The notes under the pieces were generated by a model. It ran no database searches. It saw only the letters and a program-made list of their open reading frames with translations, and was not told the DNA's origin. Of a stretch of 64,000 nucleotides of DNA, positions 16,086 to 24,978 are shown one piece after another. Each line of letters opens with the position of its first letter. Position 1 is the stretch's first letter. A program made the translations under genes and the position numbers. The DNA comes from Methylotenera_A sp040387095 (lineage in GTDB: Bacteria; Pseudomonadota; Gammaproteobacteria; Burkholderiales; Methylophilaceae). Location of the stretch: positions 1-64,000 of the forward strand of contig JAZKEJ010000012.1 of assembly GCA_040387095.1 (NCBI GenBank), read 5' to 3'.

Positions 16086-16781
16086 TTGAGATACGACAAC
16101 AAGTTACTTGCCGATATGCTCTCGGTTGAATATATATTGGGCACACTTAAAGGCGCTGCGCGTATTCGTTTTGAGCAGTTGTTAAACAAGCGTGCTGATT
16201 GGGCACAGGCGTTTAACTGGTGGGAATCGCGCATCCATTTATTGGCTGATACAGTGCCACCTGTCGCGCCGCCAAACAAGGTTTGGAAAAACATCGAAAC
16301 GCGCCTTTTTAATCAGAAAACGCCACAAACAAATAGCTGGTGGAAAATCTCTGCATTTATTTCTACCGCTTTAGCGGCATCGTTGGCAACTATTTTAGTG
16401 TTGCAGTTTCCAAAGTCGGCAGATGAAACAATGCCGGCAGCATTTGCACTGCTGTCGACAGAAAAATCTGAAGCTGGCTGGCTATTAAGTGAAACTAAAA
16501 GTGCTGCAAATGTAGTGGAAATGCAAGCGATTTCCTTGGCAAGCTTGCAAATCAAGCCAGATAACGCGTTTGAATTATGGTTGTTACCAGCCGATAAATC
16601 TAAACCGATTTCGCTAGGTTTGTTGCCGCAACAAGGTGTAGCTAAATTTAAAATACCGGCGCAGATTGTTCCTTTAATGGCACCTGGCAGTTTAGCTGTC
16701 AGTTTGGAACCTGTAGGCGGTTCGCCAACTGGTCAACCAACTGGCGCAGTACTTTACCAAGGTAAGTTGGCCAAAACTTAA
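16086..16781 (+). CDS. RskA-type anti-sigma factor
   Basis: This is a 231-aa single-pass anti-sigma factor. The start is chosen at TTG 16086 because AAGGAG (16074-16079) lies exactly six bases upstream; a GTG at 16044 inside the sigma gene would add 14 residues. The cytoplasmic N-terminal part (1-85) binds sigma, a membrane helix lies at about 92-112 (ISTALAASLATILVLQF), and the periplasmic RskA C-terminal domain (about 125-231) contains FELWLLPADKSKPISLGLL. There is no cysteine, so it cannot be a zinc-binding ChrR-type sensor. Release would need regulated proteolysis or a periplasmic signal. Confidence 0.85.
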   Translation: MRYDNKLLADMLSVEYILGTLKGAARIRFEQLLNKRADWAQAFNWWESRIHLLADTVPPVAPPNKVWKNIETRLFNQKTPQTNSWWKISAFISTALAASLATILVLQFPKSADETMPAAFALLSTEKSEAGWLLSETKSAANVVEMQAISLASLQIKPDNAFELWLLPADKSKPISLGLLPQQGVAKFKIPAQIVPLMAPGSLAVSLEPVGGSPTGQPTGAVLYQGKLAKT

Positions 16782-16820
16782 CGCAGTATTAATCATCATA
16801 AAAGTAAGAAAGTAAATGAA

Positions 16821-17852
16821 ATGGGTTTAGCCATCAAATTAGCAGAATCGGGCAACTTGCCCGATTCTATTGTGCGTCAAGGCATTAAACAGTTAGTCAA
16901 ACAGCGTTTAGCGGAAATTTCTGCAAATAATTGTGAAACAGGCATGGCGCAACTCACGCAATTTATTGCTGCCATGAATCAGTCAGAAATCGCGCCAGTG
17001 CCAGAGCTTGCCAATGCACAGCATTATGAAGTGCCTGCGTCATTCTTTCATTATTGCCTAGGCAAGCACAGAAAATACAGCAGCTGTTTTTGGATGCCGG
17101 ACACGCAAACATTAGATGAAGCGGAAGCATTGGCATTAAGCCAAACCTGTCATCATGCAGACTTGCAGGATGGACAAGCTATTTTGGAACTAGGTTGCGG
17201 CTGGGGTTCGCTATCGCTTTGGATGGCAGCGCAATATCCAAAATCCACGATTACAGGTGTGTCCAATTCTAACTCACAGCGCGAATACATTATGAATACA
17301 GCCAAATCGCGCGGATTAACCAATTTAAAGATTATTACTGCCGATATGAATGTATTTGAAGCGCCAGCTAAATATGATCGCGTAGTATCGGTGGAAATGT
17401 TTGAACATATGCGTAATTACCAAATGCTATATGGCAAAGTTGCCAGCTGGTTAAATGTTGGCGGTAAATTCTTTAAGCATATTTTTGTACACCGCAATAC
17501 GCCCTATGCATTTGATGTGAAAGCCGATGACGACTGGATGAGCCAGTTTTTCTTCAGCGGCGGTATTATGCCAAGTGATGATCTGCCACTGCATTTTCAG
17601 GATGATTTAAAGTTGGTCCAACGCTGGCGCTGGGATGGCACGCATTATGAAAAAACTGCCAATGCTTGGCTGGAAAATATGGATAACAATGCCAAAGCCA
17701 TTACCCCAATTCTAGCCGCCACTTATGGCGATAAAGAGGTGGAAATGTGGCGAAATCGCTGGCGTATGTTTTATATGGCTTGTGCGGAATTATTTGGCTA
17801 CAACAATGGTCAAGAATGGTGGGTAACGCATTATTTGTTTGAGAAAAAATAA
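16821..17852 (+). CDS. SAM-dependent methyltransferase, CFA-synthase-like
   Basis: This 343-aa class I methyltransferase is related to cyclopropane-fatty-acyl-phospholipid synthases. SAM-binding motif I is ILELGCGWGSL (residues 121-131); VVSVEMFEHMRNYQ (about 190-203) and FFSGGIMPSDDLPLHF follow the family pattern. It is shorter than the true CFA synthase at 23597 (430 aa) and lacks that N-terminal domain. It probably methylates an acyl chain or other lipid. It is the first structural gene after the sigma/anti-sigma pair and begins a run of tightly packed genes. Confidence 0.85.
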   Translation: MGLAIKLAESGNLPDSIVRQGIKQLVKQRLAEISANNCETGMAQLTQFIAAMNQSEIAPVPELANAQHYEVPASFFHYCLGKHRKYSSCFWMPDTQTLDEAEALALSQTCHHADLQDGQAILELGCGWGSLSLWMAAQYPKSTITGVSNSNSQREYIMNTAKSRGLTNLKIITADMNVFEAPAKYDRVVSVEMFEHMRNYQMLYGKVASWLNVGGKFFKHIFVHRNTPYAFDVKADDDWMSQFFFSGGIMPSDDLPLHFQDDLKLVQRWRWDGTHYEKTANAWLENMDNNAKAITPILAATYGDKEVEMWRNRWRMFYMACAELFGYNNGQEWWVTHYLFEKK

Positions 17853-17865
17853 GCCTTAATAAAAT

Positions 17866-18384
17866 ATGCAAATTAAGGTGTTCAGCAACTTTGTGTTGTA
17901 CCAGATAGGCTGGTTTGCGTGCGTATTAGGTGCTGCTAAACAAATGCCATGGCTGGGTGTTGCAATGATGTTAATCATTGTGGCTTTTCACTTAAAGCAA
18001 GCGATAAAACCAAGCCGTGAACTTGCATTAATGTTAATAGCGTTAGTAATTGGCGGCACATTCGATCAGCTGATGTTGAATCACCAGCTGATTGATTACC
18101 AAGCGCATGGCTGGTCACAATCAATAGTACCTGTATGGATGTTAGCGTTGTGGATTGAGTTTGTTACCCTGTTAAATGTGAGCTTACTCTGGATGCGTGG
18201 ACGATGGCTGATTGCTGTGTTGTTCGGCGCGATTGGCGGTCCTTTAGCTTACATGGGCGCAGAAATATTAGGTGCAGTTACATTAAATAAGCAGCCGGAT
18301 AGTTATATTGCACTAAGTGTTGGCTGGGCATTATTAACACCTTTGCTGCTTAAGTTATCTGAAAAATTTGATGGGTTTCAATAA
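17866..18384 (+). CDS. DUF2878 integral membrane protein
   Basis: This 172-aa protein has five or six hydrophobic helices and the DUF2878 features FVLYQIGWFACVLGA at the N-terminus and LFGAIGGPLAYMGAE near residues 120-134. The function is unknown. It starts 13 bp after the methyltransferase and ends 2 bp before the DUF1295 gene. Co-occurrence with CFA-type enzymes in other proteobacteria suggests a role in membrane-lipid modification or flipping. Confidence 0.85.
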   Translation: MQIKVFSNFVLYQIGWFACVLGAAKQMPWLGVAMMLIIVAFHLKQAIKPSRELALMLIALVIGGTFDQLMLNHQLIDYQAHGWSQSIVPVWMLALWIEFVTLLNVSLLWMRGRWLIAVLFGAIGGPLAYMGAEILGAVTLNKQPDSYIALSVGWALLTPLLLKLSEKFDGFQ

Positions 18385-18386
18385 AT

Positions 18387-19163
18387 ATGTTTAATTGGTC
18401 TATTTATTTTTACAGCCTGGTTGCGATTGGTTTTTTCGCCTTGCTGGGCTGGATATTGAGCCTGATTCGTGACAATGTCACACATGTTGACAGTATGTGG
18501 AGTTTGTTTTTTATATTAGCTACTTTTACCAGCGCCTTATTTGTATACCAAGGCAGTGCACGTGTTTATATAGTATTAACACTGGTTAGCGTGTGGGCAG
18601 TGCGACTATGCGCATACCTCACTTGGCGCAACTGGGGGCCACATGAAGATCATCGCTATGTCGAAATCCGCAACAATAATGAACCGCATTTTTGGTTAAA
18701 AAGTATCTACATTATATTTGGCTTGCAAGCCGTGTTAGCTTGGATAATATCTGCTTCGCTATACGGCGCCATTGATTCAAATACGCACTTAAATATATTG
18801 GATTATTTAGGCTTAACGCTATTTTTATTCGGATTTTTTTGGGAAAGCGTTGGCGATTGGCAATTAACCCAGTTCAAAAATAATCCAAAAAATAAAGGTA
18901 AAGTGCTGGATACAGGTTTGTGGCAATACAGTCGCCATCCCAATTATTTTGGCGAATGCTGCATCTGGTGGGGATTTTATCTGTTTGCCTTGGCAGGTGG
19001 CGCTTGGTGGGCAATTGTTTCACCTATTTTAATGACGCTACTTTTGCTAAAAGTGAGCGGAGTTAGCTTGTTGGAAAAAGACATTTCAGAGCGCCGTCCT
19101 GCTTATATTGAATACATTAAAAATACCAATAGCTTTATACCGGGTTTACCCAAAAATGAATAA
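18387..19163 (+). CDS. DUF1295 (steroid 5-alpha-reductase-like) membrane protein
   Basis: This 258-aa polytopic protein has about six or seven helices. The C-terminal half carries the motif GLWQYSRHPNYFGECCIWWGFYLFA (about residues 176-200), shared by DUF1295, steroid 5-alpha-reductases and isoprenylcysteine methyltransferases, where it binds NADPH or SAM. It probably reduces or modifies a lipid double bond in the inner membrane. It is separated by 2 bp and 12 bp from its neighbours, so one operon. Confidence 0.85.
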   Translation: MFNWSIYFYSLVAIGFFALLGWILSLIRDNVTHVDSMWSLFFILATFTSALFVYQGSARVYIVLTLVSVWAVRLCAYLTWRNWGPHEDHRYVEIRNNNEPHFWLKSIYIIFGLQAVLAWIISASLYGAIDSNTHLNILDYLGLTLFLFGFFWESVGDWQLTQFKNNPKNKGKVLDTGLWQYSRHPNYFGECCIWWGFYLFALAGGAWWAIVSPILMTLLLLKVSGVSLLEKDISERRPAYIEYIKNTNSFIPGLPKNE

Positions 19164-19175
19164 AACGGGATTGCA

Positions 19176-19823
19176 ATGTTTAACCATCAATTGATTCAAA
19201 AATTAGCATTAATCAGCATGAGTACCACCTTAACTATTTCAACCGCTATGGCTGAAGAATGGGCGTTTGATGTGTTTTTAGACAAAAGTAAAATCGGTAA
19301 ACATACCTTTACTTTAGATCAAAATCGCATCCTGACCAGCCGCGCTAAATTTAATGTAAAAGTGTTATTTATTGAGGCATATAACTACAATCATATTGCC
19401 AAAGAACAATGGAAAGAAGATTGCTTGACCAGTTTAGAATCTGATACCACCGAAAATAAAGTGGTCAGTCATATTAAAGGTGTAAAAAAAGACACTGGTT
19501 TTGAAGTGACCGATGGCAAAACTACTCAAAGTTTACCCGCCTGCACCATGACATTTGCTTATTGGAACTCAAAAATTTTAACGCAATCCAAATTACTTAA
19601 TCCGCAAAATACAGAATTTTTAGACACCAAAATTGAGAAGCTAGGTTTAGAAACCATTATGGTAAAAGGCCAGCCACTTGAGGCAACGCATTACAAAATC
19701 AAGGGCAATTTAAACGGCAAAAATAAGCTGAATATTGAGCTTTGGTATAATGCAAAAAATGAATGGGTTGCTTTAAAATCAATTACTCCAGAGGGCTATA
19801 CAATTAATTATAAATTAATTTAA
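19176..19823 (+). CDS. Exported DUF6134-like protein
   Basis: This 215-aa protein has a signal peptide (residues 1-26, cleavage at AMA/E). The mature part is beta-rich and starts EEWAFDVFLDKSKIGKHTFTL, a pattern typical of the DUF6134 family often found in these lipid loci. Two cysteines (about 89 and 122) could form a disulfide. The likely location is the periplasm, and the activity is unknown. It is placed 12 bp after DUF1295 and 5 bp before the lipocalin. Confidence 0.75.
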   Translation: MFNHQLIQKLALISMSTTLTISTAMAEEWAFDVFLDKSKIGKHTFTLDQNRILTSRAKFNVKVLFIEAYNYNHIAKEQWKEDCLTSLESDTTENKVVSHIKGVKKDTGFEVTDGKTTQSLPACTMTFAYWNSKILTQSKLLNPQNTEFLDTKIEKLGLETIMVKGQPLEATHYKIKGNLNGKNKLNIELWYNAKNEWVALKSITPEGYTINYKLI

Positions 19824-19828
19824 TCAAT

Positions 19829-20434
19829 ATGTTAACAAATAAACTTAAAGTATTACTTTTAATAATTTTTAGCTACTTATCTGTTGGCTGCGCGAGTACA
19901 AATATGCCCCCTATTCCTACTGTCAAACAAGTTGACTTACCCCAATTTATGGGGGATTGGTATGTGATTGCCGCGATTCCATCGCCAATCGAAACCAAGG
20001 CATACAACGCAATTGAGAATTACAAATTAGAAAATGATGGCACCATTGCCACCACTTTCACTTTTTATAAAGACGCTTTTGATGGACCACTGAAAACTTA
20101 TAAACCACGCGGATTTATTGTTGAAAATACCGGCAATGCATTATGGGGAATGCAGTTTATCTGGCCAATCAAGGCTGAATACCGCATCGCTTATTTAGAT
20201 GAAGATTACAAGCATACCGTGATTGCACGTAACGCTCGCGATTACGTATGGTTAATGGCGCGCACGCCACAGATTTCTGATGCGAAGTATTTAGAATTCA
20301 CCCAATTTATTTCCAAGCTTGGTTATGACACCGCCAAATTACGCAAAGTACCGCAAAGTTGGTCTGGCACGCCCAGAGAAATGAAAAGCAAATCTAAAAG
20401 CGAAGTAAAAAGTGAAACAAAAAATGCCGAGTAG
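19829..20434 (+). CDS. Lipocalin-family lipoprotein (Blc-like)
   Basis: This 201-aa lipoprotein has the lipobox LSVGC (Cys21), so it is lipid-anchored. The lipocalin domain opens with QFMGDWYVIAAIPSPIE (about residues 39-55), matching the GxW signature, and has the terminal Arg/Trp-containing segment seen in bacterial Blc. The C-terminal 20 residues are a Lys/Ser/Glu-rich tail. Lipocalins carry hydrophobic ligands; in this operon it may carry the modified acyl chain or lysolipids across the periplasm. Confidence 0.88.
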   Translation: MLTNKLKVLLLIIFSYLSVGCASTNMPPIPTVKQVDLPQFMGDWYVIAAIPSPIETKAYNAIENYKLENDGTIATTFTFYKDAFDGPLKTYKPRGFIVENTGNALWGMQFIWPIKAEYRIAYLDEDYKHTVIARNARDYVWLMARTPQISDAKYLEFTQFISKLGYDTAKLRKVPQSWSGTPREMKSKSKSEVKSETKNAE

Positions 20435-20437
20435 ACT

Positions 20438-21394
20438 ATGTTAGTCAAAAAAACGTTTCTTAATACCATCGGTAGCTGGCTAGACAGTCACGCAATACCA
20501 CAAAACAGCGCAACACCGGTAGTTGAACAGAGTATCGATTATTGGCGTGTTGTACCTTTTGTTGCGATGCATCTCGCTTGCTTTTCGCTGTTTTGGGTGG
20601 GTTATAGCGCGTTTGCCATCATTTTTGCAATTGCATTATATGCATTAAGAATGTTTGCGATTACTGGTTTTTATCATCGTTATTTTTCACACAAAGCTTT
20701 TCAAACCAGCCGTTTTGGTCAGTTGATATTCGCCATTTTAGGCGCAACAGCGGTGCAACGCGGTCCATTATGGTGGGCAGCGCACCATCGCCATCATCAT
20801 AGCCATTCGGATGAAGCAGAAGATACGCATTCGCCCGTTCAGCACGGATTTTTATGGAGCCATATCGGCTGGTTTTTATCGCGTAGCAATTTCCATACTC
20901 AATTGGATCGCGTAAAAGAACTGGCTAAATTTCCAGAGCTGCGATTTTTAGACCGTTTTGATGTATTAATTCCGACTATTTTTGCGTTAAGCATTTTTGG
21001 TTTGGGCGTTATGCTGGAAAAATATGCGCCTGGCTTAGGCACTAACGGCTGGCAATTATTGGTGTGGGGCTTTGTGATTTCTACAGTGGTGTTGTATCAC
21101 GCCACATTCAGCGTAAATTCACTCTCACACACCTGGGGCAAGCGCCGTTATGCCACACGCGACCAAAGCCGTAATAATTTTTTAATTGCTATTTTAACCT
21201 TGGGCGAAGGCTGGCATAACAATCATCATCATTATCCAGGCTCTGCCAGTCAAGGTTTTTACTGGTGGGAAATTGATTTTACTTATTATGGATTACGATT
21301 CTTGTCCTCTCTCGGTTTAATATGGAATCTGCGTAAAGTGCCAACCGCTATTCGCGAATCCAAGCAATACAAAAATGGGCAAAATGAGCATTAG
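20438..21394 (+). CDS. Fatty acid (acyl-lipid/acyl-CoA) desaturase
   Basis: This membrane di-iron desaturase has 318 aa. The three histidine boxes are clear: HRYFSH (about residues 80-85), HHRHH (about 117-121) and HNNHHHYPG (about 263-271). Hydrophobic pairs of helices flank them. It belongs to the OLE1/delta-9 acyl-CoA desaturase type. It would supply the unsaturated chain used by the methyltransferases in the same operon. It starts 3 bp after the lipocalin. Confidence 0.92.
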   Translation: MLVKKTFLNTIGSWLDSHAIPQNSATPVVEQSIDYWRVVPFVAMHLACFSLFWVGYSAFAIIFAIALYALRMFAITGFYHRYFSHKAFQTSRFGQLIFAILGATAVQRGPLWWAAHHRHHHSHSDEAEDTHSPVQHGFLWSHIGWFLSRSNFHTQLDRVKELAKFPELRFLDRFDVLIPTIFALSIFGLGVMLEKYAPGLGTNGWQLLVWGFVISTVVLYHATFSVNSLSHTWGKRRYATRDQSRNNFLIAILTLGEGWHNNHHHYPGSASQGFYWWEIDFTYYGLRFLSSLGLIWNLRKVPTAIRESKQYKNGQNEH

Positions 21395-21425
21395 CCCAAA
21401 ATATAATAATTAGAAAGTTTACCAA

Positions 21426-22733
21426 TTGAAGATCGCCATTATTGGCAGCGGCATCGCTGGCAACACCATTGCACATCATTTGCATTCAGAACATGAAATC
21501 ACCGTGTTCGAGGCCAACAGTCATATTGGCGGCCATACCCATACGCACGACATTGAGTTATTTGGCAACAAATATGCCATAGACACCGGTTTTATCGTAT
21601 TTAATGACCGCACATACCCTAACTTTATTAGCATGCTGGACAAATTAAAAGTCGCTTGGCAACCAAGCGAAATGAGCTTTAGCGTGCACAGTGAAGTAAC
21701 GGGATTAGAATATAACGGAACGAGTTTAAATAGTCTGTTTGCCCAACGTAGCAATTTTTTTAAGCCCAGTTTTTACGGCATGATTCGCGATATTTTGCGC
21801 TTTAATAAACAGTCCCTTGCTTTATTGCAAAGCAATAGCGAAATTAAATTAGGCGATTATTTAGCTCAGAATCATTACAAACCGGCATTTATTAACAATT
21901 ACATCTTACCGATGGGCGCCGCGATTTGGTCTACCGATGCAGCGCAGATGCTGGACTTCCCTGCCCGCTTTCTGGTGCGGTTTTTCCATCATCATGGCAT
22001 GTTAACTGTGAACAACCGGCCGCAATGGCGCACAATTACTGGTGGTTCAGCCAGATACGTTGAAAAATTAACTGAAGATTTTAAATTCAAAATCAAGCTC
22101 AATACGCCCATAGCCAGTGTCAAACGCTTAAAAAACTCAGTCAAAATCAAGCCGCTGGATGGTGAAGAGCAAATTTTTGATTATGTGTTTTTTGCTTGTC
22201 ACAGCGATCAAGCATTGAAAATATTAGGCACAGATGCAACTGTGCAAGAACGCGAGATCTTAGGCGCGATTCCCTACCAGGAAAATACGGTTTATCTGCA
22301 CCATGATGTAAGCCTGCTGCCAAAACGAAAATTGGCATGGGCAGCGTGGAATTACCATGTGACTTCCAAACCATCGGACGCCAAGTCTTCAGGCGCCAGC
22401 CTATCAAACAAAGTGCAAGTGACCTATAACATGAATATTCTGCAAAATATTCAATCGCCACAACCGATTTTAGTCACGCTTAACCATACCGATTTTATTA
22501 ATCCGGCAAAAGTGATCAAACGGCTTAAATACACACACCCGATATATACAATAGCTGGCGTAGCCGCGCAGGCCAGACATGCAGAAATCAGTGGTCAAAA
22601 CATGACTGGTTATGCCGGTGCTTATTGGCTGAATGGTTTTCATGAAGACGGCGTTGCCAGCGCCTTAACTGCGCTGGAACATTTCAAGACGCATTTTAAT
22701 CTGCATTTAAAAACAGAAATTAAAAGTGATTAA
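21426..22733 (+). CDS. FAD-dependent oxidoreductase (amine-oxidase fold)
   Basis: This 435-aa flavoprotein starts with the dinucleotide fold IAIIGSGIAGNTIAHHL followed by FEANSHIGGHTHT. It begins at TTG 21426; no ATG is available nearby without losing the Rossmann strand. It resembles the flavin amine-oxidase/desaturase-like proteins that accompany DUF1365 and CFA synthase in many proteobacteria. In Rhodobacter a homologous set belongs to the sigmaE/ChrR photo-oxidative regulon, linked to methylated and furan fatty acids (recalled, not checked). It ends 2 bp before DUF1365. Confidence 0.88.
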   Translation: MKIAIIGSGIAGNTIAHHLHSEHEITVFEANSHIGGHTHTHDIELFGNKYAIDTGFIVFNDRTYPNFISMLDKLKVAWQPSEMSFSVHSEVTGLEYNGTSLNSLFAQRSNFFKPSFYGMIRDILRFNKQSLALLQSNSEIKLGDYLAQNHYKPAFINNYILPMGAAIWSTDAAQMLDFPARFLVRFFHHHGMLTVNNRPQWRTITGGSARYVEKLTEDFKFKIKLNTPIASVKRLKNSVKIKPLDGEEQIFDYVFFACHSDQALKILGTDATVQEREILGAIPYQENTVYLHHDVSLLPKRKLAWAAWNYHVTSKPSDAKSSGASLSNKVQVTYNMNILQNIQSPQPILVTLNHTDFINPAKVIKRLKYTHPIYTIAGVAAQARHAEISGQNMTGYAGAYWLNGFHEDGVASALTALEHFKTHFNLHLKTEIKSD

Positions 22734-22735
22734 AA

Positions 22736-23500
22736 GTGAACAGCGCCATTTATAAAGGCTGGGTTACACATCAGCGTCATTCACCTAAAGCGCATGGTTT
22801 CCGCTATCGCGTATTTATGATGTACTTGGATTTAGATGAATTGCCGCAGCTTTTTAGCAGCTCGCGTTTTTGGTCATCACAAAAATCCAATATCGCTTAC
22901 TTTAAACGTGCTGATTATTATGGTAACCCCGCCAAACCACTGAAAGCAGAAATCAGCGAACTCATTACAGTCGTTACCGATCATGCGCCACGCGGATCTA
23001 TCCGCATGCTGAGCAATATGCGTTATTTTGGGCATTGCTTTAACCCGGTTACTTTCTATTACTGTTTTGAGCCAGACGGAAAAACGCTACAAGCCATCGT
23101 CACACATATCACCAACACGCCCTGGGGTGAAGATTATGCCTATGTACATGATTTTGCATCTGAAAAAATGGTTAAGTCGACTAAAACTGGCGAAATAACC
23201 GTGTTTAAATTGAGCAAAGATTTCCATGTTTCGCCATTTATGCCAATGGATATTGAGTACGATTGGGCATTTAGACTAGCGGAAAAGCAATTACTGGTGC
23301 ATATGAAAAACCTGCAAAATAATCAGACCATTTTTTACGCCACGCTGGATTTGCAGCGCGAAGAAATTACACCATCTGCCTTAAACTGGCTGTTAATCCA
23401 GCATCCATTCATGACCGTGAAAGTGCTTGCAGCAATCTACTGGAACGCGCTTAAGTTGTGGCTAAAACGTGTGCCGTTTTATTCGCATCCAGCCAGATAA
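22736..23500 (+). CDS. DUF1365 family protein
   Basis: This 254-aa soluble protein begins at GTG 22736. Family marks are HQRHSPKAHGFRYRVFMMYLDLDEL (about residues 13-37) and MLSNMRYFGHCFNPVTFYYCF (about 88-108). The function is unestablished, but DUF1365 is almost always encoded between the FAD oxidoreductase and CFA synthase, as here. It is probably needed for the same acyl-chain chemistry. Confidence 0.9.
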   Translation: MNSAIYKGWVTHQRHSPKAHGFRYRVFMMYLDLDELPQLFSSSRFWSSQKSNIAYFKRADYYGNPAKPLKAEISELITVVTDHAPRGSIRMLSNMRYFGHCFNPVTFYYCFEPDGKTLQAIVTHITNTPWGEDYAYVHDFASEKMVKSTKTGEITVFKLSKDFHVSPFMPMDIEYDWAFRLAEKQLLVHMKNLQNNQTIFYATLDLQREEITPSALNWLLIQHPFMTVKVLAAIYWNALKLWLKRVPFYSHPAR

Positions 23501-23596
23501 TTGCACAAACCAGATGTCATAAAACACACTTAAAATAGCATGAAAAATGACCTTAATTCTTTGAATCTGAACCCTTGTTAATATCGTATAAACAGC

Positions 23597-24889
23597 ATGA
23601 ATACTATAACCAATAACACACTCTCAACAGAAACTTTAACCATTGGACTAAAACAAAAAAGTCGCTCCAAATGGGTGGCTAATTTTGCCAAAAGCCAGAT
23701 TCTTAAGCGCCTTAATCATCTGCAAACAGGCTGCTTAACCATTATTGATCAGCATGAAAAGCATATTTTTGGCCACCCCAATGGCGTAGATGCCACGATT
23801 ACGGTGCATGATGCGCGTTTTTATGGTGAAATTGCTTTTGGCGGCAGCATTGGCGCGGGTGAAGCATATATGCTTGGCTATTGGACTGCGGATAATCTAA
23901 GCAACGTCATCGGTTTGATGTGCGTGAATCAATCGGTAATGGACACGCTAGAAGGTGGTTATCAATGGGCAACCAAGCCGTTGATGAAAGTGTTGCATTG
24001 GCTAAACAGCAACACCACAGAGGGTAGCCGCAAAAATATTGCAGCGCATTACGATTTAGGCAATGATTTTTTCAAACTTTGGCTAGACCCAACCATGATG
24101 TATTCGTCTGGAATTTTTGAACATACGTCTAATATCAATCCAAGTAGCGAATTAGAAGCCGCTTCGCTCAAAAAATTAAAAGTCATTTGCGATAAACTGG
24201 ATTTAAAAACCACGGACCATGTGGTAGAAATTGGTACTGGCTGGGGTGGTTTTGCGATTTTTGCAGCACGCAATTATGGTTGCAAAGTGACGACAACCAC
24301 TATTTCAAAACAGCAATATGCGCTGGCAGTAGAACGTGTAAAAGACGCAAATCTAGAACATTTAATCACTGTTTTATTAAATGATTACAGAGACTTACAA
24401 GGACAATTTGATAAACTAGTTTCAATTGAAATGGTTGAAGCAGTTGGTCATCAATATTACGATACCTATTTTGCCAAAGTAGGAAAATTGCTCAAACCAA
24501 ACGGTTTAGCATTGATACAAGCAATCACGATAGCCGACCAACGTTTTGAAGCTGCTAAAAATAGCGTCGATTTTATTCAGCGCTATATATTTCCTGGCTC
24601 ATGTATTCCTTCTAACACTGCCATGTTAACCAGCATCACCAAAACCAGCGATTTGCGTTTATTCGATTGCGAAGATATAGGCCCACACTACGCAACCACT
24701 TTGGCGGCTTGGCGCGATAACTTTTTTACGCATATCGATGCTATACGCGGGCTTGGATACTCGGAAGAATTTATCAAGATGTGGGAATTTTATCTATGCT
24801 ACTGCGAAGGCGGCTTTGCAGAGCGCGCGCTAGGTGATGTGCATTTATTATTAGCCAAACCAGAGAATCGCAGGGCTGCACTTGTTTAG
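23597..24889 (+). CDS. Cyclopropane-fatty-acyl-phospholipid synthase family methyltransferase
   Basis: This 430-aa protein has an N-terminal lipid-binding domain (about residues 20-135) and a class I SAM domain with EIGTGWGG (211-218). HYDLGNDFF (151-159), EMVEAVGHQYYDTYF (about 276-290) and IFPGSCIPS (about 328-336) match CFA synthase signatures, including the Glu/His carbonate-site residues. It uses SAM to methylate or cyclopropanate cis double bonds in membrane phospholipids. It is the last gene of the locus, with a 96-bp gap before it that may hold its own promoter. It is the second CFA-type methyltransferase in the operon. Confidence 0.92.
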   Translation: MNTITNNTLSTETLTIGLKQKSRSKWVANFAKSQILKRLNHLQTGCLTIIDQHEKHIFGHPNGVDATITVHDARFYGEIAFGGSIGAGEAYMLGYWTADNLSNVIGLMCVNQSVMDTLEGGYQWATKPLMKVLHWLNSNTTEGSRKNIAAHYDLGNDFFKLWLDPTMMYSSGIFEHTSNINPSSELEAASLKKLKVICDKLDLKTTDHVVEIGTGWGGFAIFAARNYGCKVTTTTISKQQYALAVERVKDANLEHLITVLLNDYRDLQGQFDKLVSIEMVEAVGHQYYDTYFAKVGKLLKPNGLALIQAITIADQRFEAAKNSVDFIQRYIFPGSCIPSNTAMLTSITKTSDLRLFDCEDIGPHYATTLAAWRDNFFTHIDAIRGLGYSEEFIKMWEFYLCYCEGGFAERALGDVHLLLAKPENRRAALV

Positions 24890-24978
24890 GCCTTGTTTAG
24901 ATCCTGTTTAAAATCTGTATAAACAGCTTTTGCGCGTTTGCATTAAAATGGATGTGTTCAAGTTAACCATATCAAAAC

